From assembly GCA_026388095.1 (NCBI GenBank), contig JAPLKL010000013.1:4164-67714 (forward strand): a DNA stretch of 63,551 nt, given 5' to 3'. The DNA comes from Elusimicrobiota bacterium (GTDB lineage Bacteria > Elusimicrobiota > Elusimicrobia > UBA1565 > UBA9628). Below, piece by piece: positions 1 to 8,724 of this stretch. Both the position numbers and the translations under genes were made by a program. Numbering within the stretch: position 1 is the first letter of the stretch; every line of letters begins with the position of its first letter. The notes beneath the pieces are model-generated. The model made no database searches and had not been told where the DNA came from. It was given only the letters and a program-made list of their open reading frames with translations.

Positions 1-1530
1 CGTTGGTCGCGTTCAGCCCGCCGCTCGATAAGGAGACGTACGGCGTCGCCGCGAGGGTGTTGGCATCCGACCAATAGGCAAGGTAATTCGCCGTGCCGGT
101 CATGGCAGAGGGCGCGCCGGCGCCGTTGCCCTTGAGCACGCCGGTCAGGGCCGAGGTGGCTACGACGCTGGAGCCGGCCATGTAGAACAAGGCCCCCGGG
201 GCCGCGCCGGCGTTGGTCGTGTTCATCCCGCCGCTCGACAAGGAGACGTACGGCGTCGCCGCGAGGGTGTTGGCATCCGACCAATAGGCGATCTGGTTCG
301 CCGTGCCGGTCATGGCAGAGGGCGCACTGGTGTTGTTGCCCTTGAGCACGCCGGTCAGGGGCGAGCTGGCTACGAGGCTGGAGGCGGCCATGTAGAACAC
401 GCCCCCCTGGCCCGCGCCGGAGTTGTCCGCGTTCGTCCCGCCGTTCAATAAGGAGACCTTCGTCGTCGGCGTCGCCGCGAGGGTGTTGGCATCCGCCCAA
501 TAGGCAAGGTAATTCGGCGTCCCGGTCATGGCGGAGGGCGCGCCGGTGTTGTTGCCCTTGAGCACGCCGGTGAGGGCCGAGGTGGCTACGATGCTGGAGC
601 CGGCCATGTAGAACAAGGCCCCCGTGGCCGCGACGGAGTTGTCCGCGTTCAGCCCGCCGCTCGATATGGAGACGTACCGCGTCGCCGCGATGGTGCTGTT
701 GGTCACCCAATAGGCGATGTAGTTTGCCGTCCCGGTGTTGGCTGTCGGGCCGTTGGAGTCGGACCGGAGAATGCCGGTCGGAGCTGTGAGGCCTGCGAGG
801 CTCGTCGCGTCCTTTTTGTAGATCAAGCCTCCTATGTCCGCGTTGGAGAGGTCCGCGCCCGTTCCGCCGCTCGATATGGAGACGTACCGCGTCGCCGCGA
901 TGGTGCTGTTGGTCACCCAATACGTGATGTACCCTGCCGTCCCGGTGTTGGCTGTCGGGCCGTTGGAGTCCGCCCGGAGAACGCCGGTCAGAGCTCCGGT
1001 GCCGGCGAGGCTCGTCGCGTCCTTTTTGTAGATCAGTCCCCCTATGCCCCCAGGACCGGAGAGGTCAGCGCCCGTCCCGCCGCTCGATATGGAGATGACC
1101 GATACCCCGCCGATGGTGTTGGCATCCAGCCAATAGGCGATCTGACCCTGGGACCCGCTCATGGTCGAGGGAGTGTTGCTGCCGTTGCCCTTGAGCACGC
1201 CGGTCAGGGCCGAGGTGGCCACGATGCTGGAGCCGGCCATGTAGAACAGGGCCCCCGTGGCCGCGGCGGAGTTGTCCGCGCCCGTTCCGCCGCTCGATAT
1301 GGAGACGGACGGCGTCGCCGCGATGGTGCTGGCGGTCAACCAATAGACGATCTGCCCGGGCGCCCCGGTCATGGGTGTGGGCGGGTTGCTGCCGTTGCCC
1401 CTGAGCACGCCGGTCAGGGTCCCGGTGTTCGCGAGCGTCGAGGCATCGACCTTATAGATCAGGCCCCCTATGCCCCCAGGACCGGAGAGGTCCGCGTTCG
1501 TCCCGCCGCTCGATATGGCGATGTACGGCA
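1..1530 (-). repeat. In-frame tandem repeats of 70-72 codons
   Basis: A conserved anchor (GGAGAC/T on the plus strand) recurs at about 33, 243, 453, 669, 879, 1092, 1302 and 1518, giving spacings of 210, 210, 216, 210, 213, 210 and 216 bp, all multiples of three. Each unit encodes a phrase like YVSLSSGG...TN...GALFYMAGSSVVATSALTG, then VLKGNG and YWSDANTLAATP. The array continues past the left edge. Confidence 0.9.
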
Positions 1531-3631
1531 CTCCTGCGATGGTGGAGGCATCCGACCAATAGGCGACGTAGCCTGGCGTGCTGGTTATGACCGTGGGCGC
1601 GCTGGCGCCGTTGCCCTTGATAACGCCGGTCAGAGCGGCGCCTCCGAGGCTGGTCGCGTCCTTCTTGTAGATCAAGCTCCCTATGGCGACACCATCGAAG
1701 AGATTCGTGTTCGTGCCGCCGTCCGCGAACGGCACCGTAGTCCCGCCGACGCGATAGATGTAGCTGCCGCCGATGGTGACGTCGGCAGGGATGTTCCTCC
1801 CGATCGATGGCACCGAGGAGATGTCGGTCACCAGGATGCCGTCGCTGATGCTCCCCAGTCCGGTCACCGTGTCATCCGTGATGGAATATAGTATCTGGTT
1901 CTTGCTGGTCGAGCCCGGATAGGTGGCCATGGTCCAGGCCGGGTTTACGGCCATCGTGAGCAATTGGCCGGCGGCAGTGCCCGAATCCAGCATCATCGTG
2001 GTGTCCATCGCGGATTGATAGGGCAGCGAGCCCTGCTTTCCGCCGACCAGGTTTATGGCTCGGTAAATGGTCGTCCCGTCGGCAAGATTCTTCCAGAAGG
2101 GATTTGCGCCAGCCCCGGCGGTCGTCAAGAACCATCCCGCGGTCGCGGTGCTTAGCGCGACCATCATGTGGTTGTTGTTGAAATATGGGATGAAGCCCTG
2201 ACTGGCTCCGCTCAGGTCCGCGCCCGTGCCGCCGCTGGAGACGGATAGGGTGTTCTTCACCCCATTGGCCAAGTCCACCTGGTCCCATGCCGGGATGGTG
2301 CCTGCCCCGCCGGTGTTGGCCAGATATCGTGTGGGCGTGTTGACAAAGGAGAGCGTAGACACGATAGTGTCCAAGGAGCCGTAGAGGAGGTCTCCCTTAT
2401 ACACCGCATCCGGGTACTTCGCGCTGGTCCAGGCTGGGACCTTGCCGTCGGAGCGCAGGAGGCTGCCTGCCCCGCCGATGGTCATCGTGGAGACAATGTT
2501 GGCCGCGGAGCCGTAGAGGAGGTCTCCCTTGAACACCACACCGGGGTAGCTCGCGCTGGTCCAGGCCGGGACCGTGCCGCCGCTGACCGTCCAACTGGAT
2601 TGCAAAAGGCTGCCCGGCACGCCGACGGACATCGTGGAGACGACGTTGTCCGCGGAGCCGTAGAGGAGGTCTCCCCTATACACCAGACTCGGGTAGCTCG
2701 CGGTGCTCCAGGCCGGTATCGATCCGTTGGAGGTCAGGAGGCTGCCTGGCCCGCCGATGCTGACCGAGGATATCTTTACCACCGGACTGCCGTCGAAATA
2801 TAGGATGCTGCCCTTCGCCGCGTCGTGGAAATTCTGGCCCGTGCCGCCGTACTTCAGATCCAGGGGGGCGTTCAATTGCAGCGCACCGTCCGCGGTGAAG
2901 CCCGACGTGCTGTTCGCGTTGCCGAACGTCGCGGACGCCTGGACAACGAGGCTGGCCCCGGTGCCGTCGATGAGCATCAGTCCCGAGTCCAGATGCAGGC
3001 CGGCGCCGGCGCCGTCGATGGTCAGGGTGCCCCCGCTCACATTGAACAGGGTGGAGGGGTGCGAGGTCCCGATGCCGATGAAGGCCGTGCCGGAGGAGAC
3101 GTAGAACGCCGCGTTGCTGCTGGCGGCGGGCGCGTTGATGACGAACCCTCCGGTGGAGATGTCGATGGTCCCCTCGATGGTCTTGGCCACGAGCGCGTAA
3201 GGCATGGAGTAGAGCTGCTCCCGCGGCTTCATTTTTATGCCGCCTCCCGCACCGAGGCCTCCCTTGAATATCTCCATTTCCAGCCAGCGCTGCCCGCCGC
3301 CCACCAAGGTGTTGGTCGTCACCGGAATGTTGACGCTGAACAGCCCTGAGACGATGTCGACGGATGCCGGCATGTCCGCCCCTATCTGCGTCTCGGTGGG
3401 GCAGGATGCGGATACCGCTGGATCCGGCCCGCAGTTGTAGATGCGGAAGACGATATCCCATTTGGCGGTCACGGGGACCCCGTTCTGCTGCAGCTGCCCT
3501 TGGTAGTTGATGCCTCCCGGCACGCTGCCTGGAGCCGCCGTGCCCTGCGGGCGGAATGTGGCGCCGCGCGCCGGCGCGGCGCACCACGCGCCCGCCAGCA
3601 ACGCCAGCAGAAGGAAGGGGGATTTCTTCAT
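1..3631 (-). CDS. Giant secreted tail-fibre-like repeat protein (3' end beyond window)
   Basis: Reading leftwards from an ATG at 3631 the frame stays open to the window edge, so at least 1,210 residues are encoded and the C-terminus is missing. Residues 1-24 form a signal peptide (MKKSPFLLLALLAGAWCAAP...). Next comes a domain starting GGINYQGQLQQNGVPVTAKW, typical of large secreted proteins whose first domain resembles INYQGRL-type modules, then a phrase FIGIGTSHPS like the VGIGTxxP signature of phage tail-fibre and bacterial surface-fibre proteins. The rest is glycine/serine/threonine-rich and made of two classes of tandem repeat. It lies 25 bp downstream of a PorV-like gene, probably in the same operon. 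I infer an extracellular fibre or adhesin; such proteins often end in a peptidase S74 chaperone domain, which cannot be seen here. Confidence 0.8.
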   Translation of the reverse strand, partial: MKKSPFLLLALLAGAWCAAPARGATFRPQGTAAPGSVPGGINYQGQLQQNGVPVTAKWDIVFRIYNCGPDPAVSASCPTETQIGADMPASVDIVSGLFSVNIPVTTNTLVGGGQRWLEMEIFKGGLGAGGGIKMKPREQLYSMPYALVAKTIEGTIDISTGGFVINAPAASSNAAFYVSSGTAFIGIGTSHPSTLFNVSGGTLTIDGAGAGLHLDSGLMLIDGTGASLVVQASATFGNANSTSGFTADGALQLNAPLDLKYGGTGQNFHDAAKGSILYFDGSPVVKISSVSIGGPGSLLTSNGSIPAWSTASYPSLVYRGDLLYGSADNVVSTMSVGVPGSLLQSSWTVSGGTVPAWTSASYPGVVFKGDLLYGSAANIVSTMTIGGAGSLLRSDGKVPAWTSAKYPDAVYKGDLLYGSLDTIVSTLSFVNTPTRYLANTGGAGTIPAWDQVDLANGVKNTLSVSSGGTGADLSGASQGFIPYFNNNHMMVALSTATAGWFLTTAGAGANPFWKNLADGTTIYRAINLVGGKQGSLPYQSAMDTTMMLDSGTAAGQLLTMAVNPAWTMATYPGSTSKNQILYSITDDTVTGLGSISDGILVTDISSVPSIGRNIPADVTIGGSYIYRVGGTTVPFADGGTNTNLFDGVAIGSLIYKKDATSLGGAALTGVIKGNGASAPTVITSTPGYVAYWSDASTIAGVPYIAISSGGTNADLSGPGGIGGLIYKVDASTLANTGTLTGVLRGNGSNPPTPMTGAPGQIVYWLTASTIAATPSVSISSGGTGADNSAAATGALFYMAGSSIVATSALTGVLKGNGSNTPSTMSGSQGQIAYWLDANTIGGVSVISISSGGTGADLSGPGGIGGLIYKKDATSLAGTGALTGVLRADSNGPTANTGTAGYITYWVTNSTIAATRYVSISSGGTGADLSNADIGGLIYKKDATSLAGLTAPTGILRSDSNGPTANTGTANYIAYWVTNSTIAATRYVSISSGGLNADNSVAATGALFYMAGSSIVATSALTGVLKGNNTGAPSAMTGTPNYLAYWADANTLAATPTTKVSLLNGGTNADNSGAGQGGVFYMAASSLVASSPLTGVLKGNNTSAPSAMTGTANQIAYWSDANTLAATPYVSLSSGGMNTTNAGAAPGALFYMAGSSVVATSALTGVLKGNGAGAPSAMTGTANYLAYWSDANTLAATPYVSLSSGGLNATN
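2379..2705 (-). repeat. Second class of in-frame repeats, 44-49 codons
   Basis: The plus-strand string CCGTAGAGGAGGTCTCCC recurs at about 2379, 2511 and 2658. It encodes a unit beginning GDLLYGS and continuing with VSTM, GG(A/P)GSLL and PAWTSASYP. Copies are 132 and 147 bp apart, in frame with the giant protein, and they precede the 70-residue array in the protein. Confidence 0.85.
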
Positions 3632-3656
3632 AAGTTGCCTCGTCGGTCGCTATGGC

Positions 3657-4814
3657 TCATGGGCGGACCCACTTCTTGTAATCGGGGGATAGGATCATCT
3701 CGGAATCCGGCAGCGTCTGCTTCGACTCCGGCTGCGGGGCCCGGGCCGCAGGGGCCTGGCGCGCCCGCTCGAGCTCGCGCTGCCGCAGCGGGCCCGCCTG
3801 GTCCCGGGCGCGGCGCCACTCGATGACCGTGCCGCGGCGCTCCTCGCGCAGGGTCTGGCCGAACTTGAGGACGATGCTGGCCCGGTGCGTCTGCGCGAGG
3901 TTGCCGGAGTCCATGAAGGAGTAGTCGAAGCCCAGCTCGCAGGGCCTGTGCTCGTCGCGGAAGACGTAGAGGCCCATGCCGACCGTGTAGCCGGCGCCCT
4001 CGCCCGGGTCGGTGCGGCCGCCCAGGCGCACGGCCAGGACGCCCTGGTACCACAGCTCGACGCCGCCGGAGACCGCCACCGCCTGGCCTTGGGTCTGGAT
4101 GCCGTCCAAGGCGAGGGTGAAATAGTGCGGGAAGTCCCTCGGGTCGTAGGGCGTCCATGAGGCCCCGACCCGCGCCGTGATGGGCAAGGGGTAGGTCTCG
4201 GAGATGTAGCGCAGGCCGTTGCCGAGGTGGAGCACGGAGGCGCCCAGGCGCACGCCGCGCATCGGGACCCACAGGGTGCCGATGTCCCCCGCCACGGTGG
4301 CGGCGTTGTAGGTGTGGAGCCGCGAGGTGATGTACTTGCCTGAGCCGCCCACGGCCCAGGTGTCCGATATGCGCAGGCCGTAGGAGAGCTGGTAGGCCGC
4401 GTCCAGGGCCGAGGTCTGGCCGGCGGAATCGTCGGTGGCCGAATAGGCTTCGAAAGGCGCGACGCTGAGCGCGTTGATCGCCAGCCCGTAGGTGCCGAAG
4501 CGCAGCGGGTGCACGTAGCCGGTCCACGCGTGGTTGACTCCCGGGGCGTAGGCGTCGAACACCATGCCGACCTCTTGGCGCGCGAGGAAGGCGATCCCCG
4601 CCGGGTTGTAGGCCAGGGCATGGACGTCGTCCGCTAACCCGACGAAGGCATCCGCCAGGCCGGCCGGGCGCGCTCCGACGGGTATGCGCAGGAACTCCGC
4701 GCTCGTGGTGCCCTGGCCGGAACTGGCGAGGCCTCCCGCGCGGGCGGGCAGAGAGCGGCCCAGGCACAGGAGGGCAGCCAAGCAGACTACGCCTTGGACA
4801 TGCTTGCGCACCAT
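3657..4814 (-). CDS. PorV/PorQ-family outer-membrane protein
   Basis: About 385 residues. The N-terminus (MVRKHVQGVVCLAALLCLG...PARA) is a signal peptide, followed by GTTSAEFLRIPVGARPAGLA and ALAYNPAGIAFL, the hallmark opening of the PorV/PorQ (UPF0164-like) beta-barrel family. Alternating hydrophobic strands fill the middle. The C-terminal ~70 residues are charged and proline/glutamine-rich, probably periplasmic. I prefer the ATG at 4814, which gives a clean signal peptide; a TTG at 4841 would add nine residues. The gene for the giant repeat protein follows 25 bp downstream. In other phyla PorV-type barrels help secrete or attach surface proteins; applying that role here is inference. Confidence 0.85.
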   Translation of the reverse strand: MVRKHVQGVVCLAALLCLGRSLPARAGGLASSGQGTTSAEFLRIPVGARPAGLADAFVGLADDVHALAYNPAGIAFLARQEVGMVFDAYAPGVNHAWTGYVHPLRFGTYGLAINALSVAPFEAYSATDDSAGQTSALDAAYQLSYGLRISDTWAVGGSGKYITSRLHTYNAATVAGDIGTLWVPMRGVRLGASVLHLGNGLRYISETYPLPITARVGASWTPYDPRDFPHYFTLALDGIQTQGQAVAVSGGVELWYQGVLAVRLGGRTDPGEGAGYTVGMGLYVFRDEHRPCELGFDYSFMDSGNLAQTHRASIVLKFGQTLREERRGTVIEWRRARDQAGPLRQRELERARQAPAARAPQPESKQTLPDSEMILSPDYKKWVRP

Positions 4815-4871
4815 CAGGAGTATGCAAGAAGGTATTTGCAAGAATATTACAGGAAAAACGCCTTTGTGAAG

Positions 4872-5204
4872 CTATTGCGAAATCTGACCGGACTGCTGGG
4901 CTGGCTGGGGGAGGCTCTGTTTGGCCAGATATGCGCCCAAAAAGGCCATGATGAGGATGACGCAAGCGGCGACAACGGACCATGCCGCATAGCGCAGCCA
5001 TGGGGGGGCGGCGGGGATCTTGCCGCCGGTGTCGAGGGCGAGGAACTCGGGGGGTATCCCCGTCTTTGGCTCCCCGGCCGGAGCGGGGTTGGCGGCCGGC
5101 GCGGCCGCCGGGCGCCCCCGGCGGAAAGGCTCCTTGCAGAGGTCGCACCACTGCGCCGAATCCGGGGACTCGCAGCCGCAGGCCGGGCATCTAACCACGG
5201 CCAT
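4872..5204 (-). CDS. Zinc-ribbon single-pass membrane protein
   Basis: 110 residues. Two CxxC pairs near the N-terminus (CPACGCE and CDLC, residues 6-23) make a small zinc ribbon. A proline/alanine-rich linker follows, then one transmembrane helix at about residues 70-95 (WLRYAAWSVVAACVILIMAF), leaving the ribbon on the cytoplasmic side. The start overlaps the end of the FAH-family gene by 14 bp, so the two are co-transcribed. The family is unknown to me; ribbon-plus-helix proteins of this kind are common in GC-rich genomes and mostly uncharacterised. Confidence 0.75.
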   Translation of the reverse strand: MAVVRCPACGCESPDSAQWCDLCKEPFRRGRPAAAPAANPAPAGEPKTGIPPEFLALDTGGKIPAAPPWLRYAAWSVVAACVILIMAFLGAYLAKQSLPQPAQQSGQISQ

Positions 5205-6210
5205 ATTTCAGCCTCGTCTGAGATTTGGGCTTGCCGATCCTGTGGCGCAGGCTGCCCAGCTTGTCCACGCGCAGCTCCACCTCGTCTCCTGGCTTCACCC
5301 AGCGCTCCAGGTCCAGGCCGCAGCCCCGGAAGAAGGTGCCTGAGCCCAGCACGTCCCCCGGCTGGAGGGTCTCCTCCTGGGAGACGTGCGAGAGCATCAG
5401 CCCCCAGCTCCAGTAGCGGTCCGCGGTGCGGCCTTGGCTCCAGAGCTCGCCGTTGACCCGCACCTGGATCTCCAGATCCTCCTCGGGCCCCACCTCGTCC
5501 GCCGTCACCAGGCACGGGCCCAGACCATAGGCGAAGTCCTTGCCCTTGGCCGGCCCCATGCCGCAGGCGAACTCCGACTTCATGACGTCGCGGGCCGAGA
5601 AATCGTCGAGGATGGTGAAGCCCGCGATGCGGGCCGGGGCGTCTTCGGGGGAGAGGTCGCGGCCGGGCGCCCCCACCACGCAGGCCACCTCCGCTTCGAA
5701 GTCGAAGCGCCGGGTGTAGCTCGGCCAGGGGACCTCCTGGTCCGGGCCGTAGATCTCGCGGGCGTTGCCCTTGAAATAGACCGGATGCTCGTACCAGGCC
5801 GCGGGCAGGGGCGCGCCGGCCCGACTCCAGGCCTTCAGGGCGTGGTCCTCGTAGGCGAAGAAGTCGCGCAGGGAGCGGGGCTGCAGGGGCGCGAGCAGGC
5901 GCACGTCGCCGAGCTGGTGGACGACGCGCTCGCCCCGGGGCCCGGCCGGGGTCCTGTGCTTCTCGGTCTCGCCGGCGGCGAAATCCAGGGCCTGACGGGC
6001 CTCGGCCAGGGCGTCTTGGCCCCGGTCGAGGAAGGCGAGCATGTCGGCAGGCAGCAGCGCGTCGGCCAGACGGCGGGGCTGGGACCGGCCGAGCCGGCCC
6101 AGGCGGGCCGCGGCCGCGAGGTTGAGGTCCACCACCTGCTCGCGCCAGAGCGCGCCCAGGCGGGTGAAGGGCCCCAGCAGGGTCGCGACTTCGAAAGAGA
6201 CGAGCTTCAT
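5191..6210 (-). CDS. Fumarylacetoacetate hydrolase (FAH) family protein
   Basis: 339 residues. The FAH fold is recognisable from VYFKGNAREIYGPDQEVPWP, the metal-binding acidic stretch FDFEAEVACVVG, and FTILDDFSARDVMKSE, with GKDFAYGLGPCLVTADE after it. The C-terminus (GDVLGSGTFFRGCG...GDEVELRV) is the usual end of the family. Members hydrolyse or decarboxylate 2-oxo acids with Mg2+; the exact substrate cannot be read from sequence. The next upstream gene ends only 1 bp away, so this belongs to a minus-strand operon. Confidence 0.88.
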   Translation of the reverse strand: MKLVSFEVATLLGPFTRLGALWREQVVDLNLAAAARLGRLGRSQPRRLADALLPADMLAFLDRGQDALAEARQALDFAAGETEKHRTPAGPRGERVVHQLGDVRLLAPLQPRSLRDFFAYEDHALKAWSRAGAPLPAAWYEHPVYFKGNAREIYGPDQEVPWPSYTRRFDFEAEVACVVGAPGRDLSPEDAPARIAGFTILDDFSARDVMKSEFACGMGPAKGKDFAYGLGPCLVTADEVGPEEDLEIQVRVNGELWSQGRTADRYWSWGLMLSHVSQEETLQPGDVLGSGTFFRGCGLDLERWVKPGDEVELRVDKLGSLRHRIGKPKSQTRLKYGRG

Positions 6211-6211
6211 A

Positions 6212-7360
6212 TCAATAGATGGGCACGAAGCGCTTCTGCTTGGCGTCGGCCCTGGTCATGGTGATGACGCTTTTGAGGGTGTCGCCTTTGGCGTCGAACA
6301 CGATGGTGCCGAGCATGCCGGAGTGCCGGCTGTTCCGGATGCAGTCGAGCACCGCCGGGCGGTCGGAGCCGTGGTGGCGCAGGCATTCCACGGCGATGAG
6401 TCCGGCCTCGTAGGCGTAGTGGTCGAAGACCCGCGGCATGCCGCCGTAGCGCTTGCGGTAGTTCTCCACGAAGTCCGCCGCGCTGGGGATGTCCTCCACG
6501 GGCACGCCGCTGACCGCGAGGTAGGCCCCGTCGGCGGCCGGGCCGGCGACGGCGAAGAGCTCCGGAGCCTTGGCCCCGTCTCCCCCCAGGAAAGGCCATG
6601 GCACGCCCAGCCCCCGCGCCGCCTTGAGCAGCTGCCCGAACTCCGTGTAGATCCCGCCGAAGAAGAGCCCGTCCGGCCGCAGGGCTTGCAGCTCGGAGAG
6701 GAGCGCCGTGAAGTCCCTCTGGCCGCGGGAGACGCTGCGGGAGGGCACGGTCACGCCGCCCTTGGCCTCGAAGCGCCGGCGGAACGCCGCGGTCAGGTCG
6801 CGGCCATAGGGAGTCCCGTCTTCGACGACGGCCATGCGGCGCAGATCGAACCGGTCGTAGGCGTAGTCGGCCGCGTAGGCGCCCAGGACCGCGTCGGAGG
6901 CCGGTATGCGCAGCGCCACCCGGGGATCGGTCCAGTCCGGGCGGGTCTGCTGCAGGGTCACCTCGGGACTGGTCGCCGACGGGGTGATCATGGTCAGCCC
7001 GGCCGCGGCGTAGACCTTGGCCGCGGCGATGGAGCAGCCGGAGGTGATGTGCCCCACCACCACGGCCACCGCGGGGTCCGCGACGATGCGGCCGGCGACC
7101 AGGGCCGCCGTCTCCGGTTCGGCACGGTCGTCGTAGGGGGCCACTTCGAACCGCCAGAGCGACTCCCCGCCGGCCTCCGAGTCGGCCACCGCCATCTCCA
7201 CCGAGCGCTGCATGCCCAGGCCTTCGGGCGCGAGGTCCCCGGTCAGGGGCCCGGTCACGGCGATGCGCACGATGGGCTTGACGCGGTTGCAGGCCGAGGG
7301 CCCGGCCCAGGCCAGCACGCCCAGGGCCGCGGCCAGAGCGAGAGAGAGGCGGGACCGCAT
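6212..7360 (-). CDS. Branched-chain amino-acid-type ABC transporter substrate-binding protein
   Basis: 382 residues of the Peripla_BP_6/LivK class. A signal peptide ends near Cys24 (GPSACN), perhaps a lipoprotein site although the residue at -3 is atypical. Family phrases include VRIAVTGPLTGDLAPEG, VVGHITSGCSIAAAKVY and MITPSATSPE, followed by the receptor-ligand-binding fold to the C-terminus. No permease or ATPase genes are nearby, so either the transporter is encoded elsewhere or the protein is a sensor-type orphan. A TATCCT hexamer lies 6 bases before the ATG, suggesting a very short or absent 5' leader. Confidence 0.88.
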   Translation of the reverse strand: MRSRLSLALAAALGVLAWAGPSACNRVKPIVRIAVTGPLTGDLAPEGLGMQRSVEMAVADSEAGGESLWRFEVAPYDDRAEPETAALVAGRIVADPAVAVVVGHITSGCSIAAAKVYAAAGLTMITPSATSPEVTLQQTRPDWTDPRVALRIPASDAVLGAYAADYAYDRFDLRRMAVVEDGTPYGRDLTAAFRRRFEAKGGVTVPSRSVSRGQRDFTALLSELQALRPDGLFFGGIYTEFGQLLKAARGLGVPWPFLGGDGAKAPELFAVAGPAADGAYLAVSGVPVEDIPSAADFVENYRKRYGGMPRVFDHYAYEAGLIAVECLRHHGSDRPAVLDCIRNSRHSGMLGTIVFDAKGDTLKSVITMTRADAKQKRFVPIY

Positions 7361-7391
7361 CCCTTTAGGATAGAAAGAAACGGGCGGCGAT

Positions 7392-8393
7392 TCAATCTTG
7401 AATCAGCTTGAGCCAGAGCGAGGAGATCAGGAAGTCCTTGAGGCGCGCGCGTTCCACCCAGCGCGCCTGCGGCGGCCTCGGCCCCAGCAGACGCGCCCGG
7501 CGCAGGCAGAGCGCCAGGCGGTAGCGGGTGATGGGATGGCGCAGGGTCTTCAGCCGGGCTCCGACCCGGGCTGGAAAACGTCCCGCCTCGGGCAAGCCCC
7601 AGTGGCCCTTGAGCAGGAGTTCCTTCCGGCCGCGCTTCCAGAGCAGGACGCGGCCGCGGCGTTCGATCCATAGGCAGGTCCAGCTCAGGTCTTGCGGCGC
7701 GGCCCGCGGGCCGAGGACCGGCAGCCGCGACTGGAGGCCTGCCTTCCGGGCCGCGCACAGCCCGCGCCAAGGGCAGGCTCCGCAGGCGGGGCTCTTCGGA
7801 GTGCAGACGACCTCGCCCAATTCCATGACGGCCTGATTCCAATCCCCCGGCCGGCGGGGGTCGAGCAGGCCTTGCGCCAGCGCCGCCAGTCGTGTCCGCG
7901 TGGCGGGTCGGCGCGCGTCGGACCGGATCGCGAAGAGCCGGCACAGCACTCTGGCCACATTCCCGTCCAGGACCGCGTGGGCGCGGCCGAAGGCTATGGA
8001 GGACACCGCGGCCGCCGTATAGCGGCCGACGCCGGGCAAGGCGAGCCAGGCGTCGTGGTCGCGCGGGAAGTCCCCGCCGGGCCGGGCCGCGATGCGGCGG
8101 GCGGCGGCGTGCAGGTTCCGCGCCCGGGCGTAGTAGCCCAGGCCCGCCCAGGCGCGCAGGACGTGGGCTTGGCGGGCGCGGGCCAGGGCGCGCACGTCAG
8201 GGAAACGCCGCAGGAAATCCTCATAGCGGGGCTCGACCGCGGCCATGGTGGTCTGCTGGAGCATGGTCTCCGCCACCCAGACGCGGAAGGGGTCGGCGTC
8301 GCGGCGCCAAGGCAGGGGCCGGGCCGAGCGCTCGTACCAAGCCAGCAGGCGCCGCCGTACGGTCGCCGCGGCCGGGGGCCGGGTCAGGCTCAC
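7392..8393 (-). CDS. mutY: A/G-specific adenine glycosylase MutY
   Basis: 333 residues from a GTG at 8393 that overlaps the upstream stop (GTGA). It removes adenine mispaired with 8-oxoguanine. The helix-hairpin-helix LPGVGRYTAAAV is followed by FGRAHAVLDGNVARV, which carries the catalytic Asp; the catalytic Glu is in AETMLQQTT. The [4Fe-4S] loop is intact with spacing C-x6-C-x2-C-x5-C (CTPKSPACGACPWRGLC). A NUDIX-like C-terminal domain (WIERRGRVLLWKRG...GHWGLPE) recognises 8-oxoG. The frame stays open upstream to 8933, but that extension reads through the BON lipoprotein gene in another frame and is not coding. Confidence 0.95.
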   Translation of the reverse strand: MSLTRPPAAATVRRRLLAWYERSARPLPWRRDADPFRVWVAETMLQQTTMAAVEPRYEDFLRRFPDVRALARARQAHVLRAWAGLGYYARARNLHAAARRIAARPGGDFPRDHDAWLALPGVGRYTAAAVSSIAFGRAHAVLDGNVARVLCRLFAIRSDARRPATRTRLAALAQGLLDPRRPGDWNQAVMELGEVVCTPKSPACGACPWRGLCAARKAGLQSRLPVLGPRAAPQDLSWTCLWIERRGRVLLWKRGRKELLLKGHWGLPEAGRFPARVGARLKTLRHPITRYRLALCLRRARLLGPRPPQARWVERARLKDFLISSLWLKLIQD

Positions 8394-8686
8394 TCGGGGA
8401 TGAAGACGTTGACGAGGACCTGGTCCACGCCCTTGGTCCGGCGCGCCAGGCGCGTGACGAGGTCCTGCTCGCGCCGGTCCTTGAGCACGCCGGATAGGGT
8501 CACGACCCCGGTGTCGACGTCGATGGTCAGGTAGCGCAGGTCGAGATTGGGCTGGCTGCGCAAGGCGGTCTCGATGCGGGCCTTGATGGCCGCGTCGCTG
8601 AGGTCCACCGGCTCCACGTTGCGCATGCAGCCGCTCAGGGCTGCGGCCAGGACCGCCGCGGTCAGGAGCCGCATCCAAGCCTTCAT
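8390..8686 (-). CDS. BON-domain lipoprotein (OsmY-like)
   Basis: 98 residues. The signal peptide ends in a good lipobox, LSGC with Cys20. One BON domain follows (AAIKARIETALRSQP...LTIDVDTGVVTLSGVLKDR...GVDQVLVNV), a fold that binds membranes or polymers in the periplasm. I chose the ATG at 8686; a TTG 15 bp upstream only adds residues before a normal n-region. A TACATT hexamer sits 6 bases before the ATG with no ribosome-binding site, suggesting leaderless transcription. The stop overlaps the mutY start, so translation is probably coupled. Confidence 0.85.
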   Translation of the reverse strand: MKAWMRLLTAAVLAAALSGCMRNVEPVDLSDAAIKARIETALRSQPNLDLRYLTIDVDTGVVTLSGVLKDRREQDLVTRLARRTKGVDQVLVNVFIPE

Positions 8687-8724
8687 GGCAATAATGTACA
8701 ATTTTATCGACGTAGCGGCAATGA

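Noticed and set aside
1-1530. CRISPR array or non-coding satellite
   Set aside because: The repeats are ~210 bp, have no spacers of different sequence, differ by multiples of three and keep one open frame.
1-3631. Prophage tail-fibre gene
   Set aside because: No other phage gene is in the neighbourhood, the protein has a signal peptide, and the next gene encodes an outer-membrane protein.
3700-5190. A 520-codon minus-strand frame crossing the PorV-like and zinc-ribbon genes
   Set aside because: Its translation is Arg/Pro/Gly-rich without motifs, while the PorV-like and zinc-ribbon frames have signal peptide, family motifs and normal composition.
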